From the NCBI RefSeq assembly GCF_024213375.1, contig NZ_JANAVJ010000010.1:62001-126000 (forward strand): a DNA stretch of 64,000 nt, given 5' to 3'. Shown piece after piece: positions 44,301 through 53,300 of this stretch (position 1 is its first letter; every line of letters begins with the position of its first letter). This stretch comes from Paenibacillus sp. MZ04-78.2. GTDB taxonomy: Bacteria > Bacillota > Bacilli > Paenibacillales > NBRC-103111. A model generated the notes under the pieces. It made no database searches. It saw only the letters and a list, made by a program, of their open reading frames with translations, and had not been told where the DNA came from. The translations under genes and the position numbers were made by a program.

Positions 44301-47300
44301 CTGCTTTTGGTCGATATGCACCATATTGTGTCAGACGGCGTTTCCTTGCGCACGTTCTTGGATGAGCTTGCCCGTTTGTACAACGGGGAGGGGCTGGCTC
44401 CTTTACGGATTCAGTATAAAGATTATGCCGTTTGGCAGCAGGAGAGAATGCAGTCGGAGGAATGGAGCAAGCAGGAGCAGTATTGGCTGCAAGCGTTCCA
44501 AGGCGAAATTCCGACGCTGGATCTCAAGACGGATTACCCAAGACCTGCGGTGCAAAGCTTTGCCGGAGATAAGATCAGCTTTGCTGCGGGTTTTTCGATC
44601 AGCGAAGGTTTGCAGAAGTTGGCTTCGCGTTCGGGTTCCACCTTATATATGGTATTGCTGGCGGCTTACACGGCGCTGCTCCATAAATATACCGGCCAGG
44701 AGGATGTGGTCGTCGGCACGCCGTTGGCGGGCCGGCACCACGCTGATCTGGAGCCGATCATCGGTATGTTTGTCAATACGCTAGCTTTGCGGAATTATCC
44801 GTCCGGAAACAAGACCTTCCTGGATTATGTGGGCGAGGTCAAAGAGCAAGCACTTGGTGCATTTGACCATCCTGACTATCCGTTTGAAGAGCTCGTGAAC
44901 AAGCTGAATGTAAGAAGGGATATGAGTCGCAACCCGCTGTTCGATACGATGTTCGAGCTGAGGAATGCAGAGCCGAAAGGCACGGCTTTCCATGATGTGC
45001 ATTTCTCCGGGTACCCGGTGGACAGCGCGATTGCCAAGTTCGATCTCACGCTCGAGGCTGACTTCGATGAGCGAGGGCTTACATTTACGCTGGAGTATGC
45101 GACAGCCCTCTATAGCCGGGAGACGGTGGAACGGCTTGCCCATCATTTTCTGCGGGTGCTGGAAGAGGTCGTGCAGAGTCCGGACACGAAGCTGGCCGAC
45201 ATTGAAATCATGACGGGCGACGAGAAGGCTGAGCTGCTTGAAGCATTCAGCGGAGACGGCGGCAAGGGGCAGGAGCATCTGCTGGCGACACCATTCCATG
45301 TGTACTTTGAGAAGCAGGCGGCAGCCGTGCCGGAGCAGGTAGCAGTTGTGGCAGGCGATGCGCAGTTGACTTACCGCGAGCTGAATGAACGGGCGAACCG
45401 GCTGGCACGCACCTTGCAGACAGCTGGTATTGGCCGGGAGTCCATCGTCGGCATTTTGGCCGATCGTTCCGCGGACCTGCTTGTCGCCGTATTAGGCGTA
45501 TGGAAAGCCGGGGGCGCTTATGTACCGCTTGACCCGGATTATCCGTCGGAGCGCATCGGATTTATGCTCCAGGACAGCGGGGCCACCGTACTGCTCACCC
45601 AAACACAGCTTAAGGAGCGCGCTCAGGAATGGCTGGCCGGAGGGGCCAAGCTGCAAACGGTCCTCTGTCTGGATGAGGAAGCGTCCTACGACGCCGACGC
45701 GTCGGATCTGCCGAATCAAAACGTGCCGAAAGACTTGGCTTATGTCATCTATACGTCCGGGACAACGGGGCGGCCGAAAGGCGTCATGATTGAGCACGGC
45801 AGTTATATCAATACGGCTATCGCATACCGCCGTGATTATCGGCTGGACCAGTTTCCGGTGCGGCTCTTGCAATTGGCGAGCTTTTCCTTCGACGTGTTCG
45901 TGGGCGACATGGCGCGGGCGCTGTATAACGGCGGTCTGATGGTGATCGTGCCGAAGGAGGACCGGATCGATCCGCTGCGGCTGTACGCATGGATTCGCGA
46001 TTACGGCATCACCGTATTTGAATCGACGCCTGCGCTCATCGTGCCGATGATGGAGCATATCGCCAGCCAATCGCTGGACATCTCGACCTTGCAGCTTTTA
46101 ATCACAAGCTCCGATAGCTGCAGCGTGACGGACTACCGGCGCCTGCAGGAGCGCTACGGATCGCACGTGCGGATCATTAACGCATACGGCGTTACGGAGG
46201 CGGCTATCGACTCCAGCTATTACGACGAGCCGCTGGAGAAGCTTCCGGAGGCAGGGAATGTGCCAATCGGGAAAGCTTGGCTGAATGCCCGCTTTTATAT
46301 CGTGGACGCGGCCTTGCAGCCGGTTCCTATTGGCGTAGCCGGGGAACTGCTCATTGGTGGTCCTGGGGTCGCACGGGGGTATAAGAACCGTCCGGAGCTG
46401 AACGAGGAGAAGTTTATCGCCAGCCCCTTCGTTGAAGGCGAGCGCTTGTACCGTACAGGGGATTTGGCGCGCTGGATGGCGGATGGGAACGTCGACTTTA
46501 TCGGGCGAATGGACCACCAAGTGAAAATTCGCGGCTACCGGATCGAGCTGGGCGAGATCGAAACCGCCATTCTGCAGTTCGCAGGAGTCAAGCAGGCGGT
46601 TGTGGTTGACCGGACGGACGAACGCGGGCAAAAGTATTTGTGTGGCTATGCGGCGGCAAGCGAGTCGTTGGGTATCGCTGAGCTGCAGGCGCACTTGCAG
46701 CAAAGCTTGCCTTCACATATGGTGCCGGCACAGCTCGTAGTGCTGGAGAAGCTGCCGCTGACGCCGAACGGGAAGGTGGACCGTAAAGCGCTGCCTGAGC
46801 CGAAAGGCGGGCTGCTGCTCCCCGGTGCGGACTACGAGGCTCCGCGTACAGAGGCGGAACGCACGCTCGCCTCGATTTGGCAGGCGGTGCTGGGCGTGCC
46901 GGCTGTCGGCATCCGGGATAACTACTTTGAGCTGGGCGGAGATTCCATCAAGTCGCTTCAAGTATCGTCCAAATTATACCAAAATGGATACAAACTGGAG
47001 ATCAAAGATTTATTCCAAAACCCGACGATCGGCGGGTTGAGTCCCTATATACAGCGGATTACGCGGATGGCCGACCAAGGAGAAGCGGTTGGAGCCGTGG
47101 AGCTGACACCGGTTAAATGGTGGTTCTTTGAGCAGGAATACGCGGATCCCCACCATCACAACCAGGCTGTTCTGCTTTATCGCGAGCAGGGATTCCAGGA
47201 AGATGCGCTCCGCCGTAGTATCAGCCGGCTTGTGGAGCATCATGATGCCCTCCGCATCGTGATCCGTTACTCTGAGAACGGGCCGCCGTTAGCCTGGAAC

Positions 47301-50300
47301 CGCAGTACCCGCGAAGGCGAGCTGTACAGCTTCGACTTATACGACATGAACGGTGAAGTTGACCTTGCCTCTGCTATAGAAGCGAAAGCTAACGAAATTC
47401 AAAGCGGCATCACGCTCACAGAAGGTCCGTTCGTTCGGGTTGGATTGTTCCGGACCCAAGACGGAGACCACCTGTTAATCGCCATTCATCACCTGGTGGT
47501 CGACGGCGTATCATGGCGTATTTTGTTCGAGGATCTTGCAAGTGCCTATGAGCAGGCGCTAAAAGATGAGCCGATCCGGCTGCCGCAAAAAACGGATTCG
47601 TTTCAGCTCTGGGCCGAGAAGCTTTCGCAGTATGCCAAAGGTCCTGAAATCGAACGCGAGCAAGCCTACTGGCAGAATGTCACAGAGCGGGGGTTCGAAG
47701 CGCTGCCTAAGGATCATGAGGGAGAGCTTTCGCTGGTCGGCGATAGTGATACAATAACCGTCGTTTGGACGGAACACGAAACGGAGCAACTTCTAAGGTA
47801 TGCTAACCAAGCGTACAATACCGAAATCAATGATTTGCTGCTCACCTCACTGGGGCTTGCCGTCCAGCGTTGGACGGGGATGAACCGTGTTGCCGTGAAC
47901 CTGGAGGGCCATGGCCGGGAGCCGATTATTCCGGATATCGATGTTTCCCGCACCGTCGGCTGGTTTACGAGCCAATACCCGGTTGTGCTGGACATGAGCG
48001 CGAACGAGAACCTGCAAAAAAGCATTGTTGCGGTCAAGGAAGGGCTGCGCAGCATTCCGAACAAGGGAATTGGATACGGCATTTGGCGTTATTTATCCGG
48101 GCGGTTCGGGCCTCAAGAGTCCAGACAGGAGCCGGAAATCAGCTTTAACTATTTGGGGCAGTTCGATCAGGATTTAGAGAACGGTTCTTTACGGTTTTCC
48201 CCATATTCAAGCGGCGACGAGATCAGCAGAAAGGCTGCAAGAACCTTTATCCTGGATATTAACGGATTGGTATCCGGGGGTGTTCTTTCCCTAACCGTCA
48301 GCTACAGCCGCAAGCAATACCGCAAGGAAACGATGGAACGCTTCACTGGGCTTTTGCAGTCCTCGCTACGGGAAGTCGTCGCTCATTGCGCGGCGAAGAC
48401 AACACCGACACTGACGCCTAGCGATGTATCGGTTCGCGGCATGACCGAAGAAGAGCTGGAGCAAATCGTAAAAGAGACAAGCGCTATCGCTGAAATTGAA
48501 AATGTTTACGCACTTACGCCGATGCAGCAAGGCATGCTGTTCCATGCTTTACTGGATTCGGACTCGGGTGCTTATTTTGAACAGACTTCCTTTGATATTA
48601 TCGGCTATTTCGACGTAGAGACCTTCCGGCAAAGCTTCGAGGCCATGCTGCAGCGACATGAAATTTTCCGTACGAATGTATATAACGGCTGGAGAAAGCA
48701 GCCGCTGCAAGTGGTGTACCGTCACAGAGAAGCGGATTTTGCCGTCGAGGACATACGCGGTCTGTCTGAGGAAGGGCAGCATCTCAGGGTTAAACGCCTT
48801 CTTCGCGAAGACCGGCAGCGCGGATTCGATTTGACCCGGGATGTCTTGATCCGTGTATCCATCCTGCGCACGGGTGATGAGTCGTACCATTTCCTTTGGA
48901 GTTCCCATCATATTTTGATGGACGGCTGGTGCTTGTCGCTGGTTACGGAAGAAGTGTTCGAAATGTATTTTGCCGCCCTTGAGCAGCGCAAGCCTAAGCT
49001 TGAGCCGGTAACGCCTTACAGCCGGTATATCGAGTGGCTGGAAGCGCGCGACCGTGACGAAGCGGCAGCTTACTGGAGAAACTATTTGTCAGGATACGGG
49101 GAGCAGACGCTGCTGCCTTCAAGCAAAGCCAGGGAGCAAGGGGCTGGTCCGCTCTTCGGCAGTCTGTTCTGCCACTTGGGCAAACCGTTGACGGAGCAAA
49201 TCAACCGCTACGCCAGGCAGCAGCAGGTCACCGTCCATACGCTGCTGCAAACCGCTTGGGGCATTTTGTTGCACCGATACAACGGCACAAACGATGCGGT
49301 ATTCGGCAGCGTCGTGTCGGGGCGTCCTGCGGAAATTCCGGGCATTGAACGAATGATCGGCTTGTTCATTAATACGGTTCCTGTGCGGATTCGCTGCGAG
49401 GCGGGCGACACCTTCACCGAGGTTGTGGCTGGCGTTCAGCGCCGGTACTTGGAATCCAATGCTTACGATTCGTATCCGCTGTTTGAAATTCAGGCGTCGA
49501 CGGAGCAAAAGCAGGAACTTATCAACCATATTATGGTATTTGAGAATTTCCCGGTTGAAGATCGAATGAGCCAGATCGGCAGTGGAGAAGCCGCATTTAA
49601 GGTCGAGAACATAGAGATTGCCGAACAAACGAATTACGACTTCAACCTGATTGTCGCGCCGGGTGAAAACCTGCTTGTCCGCTTTGAGTACAACACACGG
49701 TTTTACCACGAAGCGGATGTTCAGCGGATTCAAACGCACCTGACTTACTTGCTGGAGCAGGTCGTAGCAAACCCGGATATCCGCATTCACGAACTGGAGC
49801 TGGTGAGCGGGGCGGAGAAGGAGCAGATTTTGCATGCGTTCAACGACACCGCGGTCGACTCGCCTCGCGAGAAGACGATCTACCAGTTGCTGGAGGAACA
49901 AACGGTGCGGAGGCCGGAGCAGGTTGCTGTCTACTGCGAAGGCCAGCGGCTGACGTACCGCGAGCTGAACGAGCGGGCCAACCGCCTCGCCCGCACGCTG
50001 CGCAGCGCCGGGGTGCAGCGCGACCGGTTCGTCGGCCTGATGGTCGAGCGCTCGCTGGAGATGATCGTCGGCGTGTTCGCGATCCTCAAAGCCGGCGGCG
50101 CGTATGTGCCAATCGATCCGGAGTATCCGGAAGACCGCATCCGCTACATACTGGAGGATTCGGGCGCGAAGCTGCTGCTGACGCAGGAACGCCTTCGCGA
50201 GCGCATCGCCGCCGACCTGAAGGACGTTACGGTGCTTACGGCGGACGAGGAGGCGAACTACCATGCCGACGGCTCGAACCTGGAGCCGGTATCCGGTGCG

Positions 50301-53300
50301 GGCGACTTGGCCTATGTCATCTACACATCGGGCACAACCGGCAAGCCGAAGGGCGTCATGCTGGAGCATCACGGACTGACGAACCTGAAAGCTTACTATG
50401 ACCACGCGCTGCGTTTCGGCGTAGAGGACCGCGTGTTGCTGTTCGCCAGCCTGTCGTTTGACGCGGCCTGCTGGGAGATCTTTCAGGCGTTGTTCTGCGG
50501 CGCGAGCTTGTACGTGCCGACGAAGGATACGATTCTGAACTATCAGTTGTTTGAAACGTATATGGCGGAGCATCAAATTACGGTCGCGACCCTGCCGCCA
50601 ACGTATGCGGTGTATCTGGAGCCGGAGCATATGCCAAGCCTGCGCGTTCTGTTCACAGCGGGTTCGGCCTCGTCGCCGGAGCTGGTGCAGAAGTGGAAGG
50701 ACAAGGTGGCGTACTACAACGGGTACGGTCCGACGGAAAACTCGGTAGCGACGTCGAGCTGGCCGGTTTCGGAAGATCCGGAGGCAGGCAGCCTGATTTC
50801 AATCGGGCGGCCGATGCCGAACCACCGGGTATACATCGTGGACACGCACGGACATCTATTGCCGGTAGGCGTGGCAGGCGAGCTGTGCGTAGCAGGTGTG
50901 GGTCTGGCCAGAGGCTACCTGGATCGTCTGGAGCTGACGGCGGAGGTATTCGTGACCAGCCGCTTCAGCGGGGAGCGGATGTACCGGACGGGCGATCTGG
51001 CGAGATGGCTGCCGGACGGTCGGCTTGAATATTTGGGCCGGATCGACCACCAGGTGAAAATCCGCGGTTACCGGATCGAGCTGGGCGAGATCGAAGCGAA
51101 GCTCCTGCAGGTGGAAGCGGTGCAGGAAGTAATCGTAATCGCGCGGGAAGACGGCCAAGGCCAGCAGCAGCTCTGCGCGTACTACGTGGCAAGCGAGGAA
51201 TTGGCGGCGAGCGAACTGCGCCAAGTTCTGAGAGAAGAGCTGCCAAGCTACATGGTGCCGGCGCACTTCGTGCAGCTGGAAGCGATGCCGCTGACACCGA
51301 ACGACAAGATCGACCGCAAGGCGCTGCCGGAGCCCGACGCCAGCGGACAAAGCGGCACGAACTATGTGCCGCCGCGCAGTGAACTGGAAACCAAGCTGGT
51401 GGACATCTGGCAGGATATTCTCGATATACCGGGGATTGGCATCAAGGACAATTTCTTCGAACTCGGCGGACATTCGCTGCGGGCTGCCGCTTTGGCGACA
51501 ACGCTCCATAAAGAATTTGACCGCAATGTGCCGGTCAAAACGATTTTCGAGCATCCGACGGTGGAGCAGCTGGCAGAAGCGCTGCATGCTATGGACCAAG
51601 ACCGCTACGTCTCGATTCCGGTCGCCAGCGAGCGCGACGACTACCCGCTGACTCCGGCGCAATACCGCCTTTACATTTTGAATCAATTGGAGGGCGGCGA
51701 GCTCGGCTACAACATGCCAGGGACCGTTATGCTGCAAGGCAAGCTGGACCTTGTCCGGTTTGAGGAAGCGTTCCGCCAATTGATGATCCGCCATGCTTCG
51801 CTGCGGACTGGCTTTGAGCTTGTGAAGGGCGAGCCGGTACAGCGAATTTATGCGGAGGTTCCCTTTAAGCTGAATGTTCGCAAGTATGACGGAGCCGAGC
51901 CGCTTGAGGCTGTGATCCGCAAATTTATCCGTGCCTTTGATTTGTCTCAGGCTCCGCTGCTTCGGGTGGAACTGGTCGAACTGGAAGCGGAGCGTCATTT
52001 GCTGCTCTTTGACATGCATCATATGATCAGCGACGGCGTTTCCATGGGCATTTTGCTTGATGAGGTTGCCCGGCTGTACCAAGGAGAGCAGCTTCAGCCT
52101 CTAGCGCTGCAATATAAAGATTATGCGGTATGGACGCAGTCAGCTGCCTTCCGTAACCGGCTCGGCAAGCAGAAGGACTACTGGCTGAGGCGTTATGAAG
52201 GCCGGCCGCCTGCACTTGATTTGCCTACGGATTACCCGCGTCCTGCTGTACGGAGCTTTGAAGGGGACATATTCGGATTCACGATAGACAAGGATCAGCT
52301 TGAGGGCTTGCGGAATCTGGCCTCGCAAACGGGCACGACCTTGTATATGGTGCTATTCGCTGTCTACACGGCGCTGCTTCACGTTTATACCGGACAGGAA
52401 GACGTTGTGGTGGGTACGCCGACGGCCGGAAGAGGCCATGCCGACCTGGAGCCGATGATCGGCATGTTCGTCAATACGCTGGCCTTGCGGCACTATCCGG
52501 CTGCGGAGAAAACATTCGCCGCTTACTTGCAGGAAGTCAAAGAACACGTCCTGCATGCGTTCGAGCACCAGGATTATCCGTTTGAGGATTTGATCGAAGG
52601 CTTGGACATTGAGCGTGATTTAAGCCGAAACCCGCTGTTCGACACGATGTTTGTCATGCAGCATGCCGCGCGGGCGCAGACCGGGTTCGAGGGCCTTGAG
52701 CTGCAGCCTTATGGGCATGGTTTTACAGCCGCCCAGTTCGACCTGACGCTGGAAGCGGCAGAAGCGGACGATATGCTGATGTGCAGCTTCCAATTCGCAG
52801 TATCCCTTTACAAACGGGAGAGCCTGGAGCGGATGAGCGGACATTTTATCCGGCTGCTCGAGCTTGTCACATTGAATCCGGAGCTGAAACTGGCCGAGCT
52901 TGATGTGATGAGTCCGCAGGAGAAGGAGCTGCTGCTGTACGGCTTCAACGACACGGCCGCGGAGTATCCCCAGAAGCGGACGATTCATGAGCTGTTCGAG
53001 GAGCAAGCGGCCCGCACGCCGGAGTGGACAGCAGTGCTGTTCGAGGATGAGCGGCTGACGTACCGCGAACTGAACGAGCGTGCGAATCGCCTGGCGCGGA
53101 CGCTGCGCGCTGAAGGCGTTGGCGCAGATGTGCCGGTGGCGATCATGGTCGAGCGCTCGCTGGAGATGATCGTGGGCATTTACGCGATCCTGAAAGCAGG
53201 CGGCGCTTATGTGCCAATCGATCCGGAGTTTCCGGCCGAGCGCATCCGCTACATCGTCGAAGATTCGGGAGCGAGGCTGCTGCTGACGCTAAGCCGCTTC

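Noticed and set aside
49119-50630. A 503-codon minus-strand open frame inside the second NRPS
   Set aside because: It is antisense to conserved C and A domains, and similar shadow frames recur opposite each duplicated A domain, showing they are a by-product of codon use.
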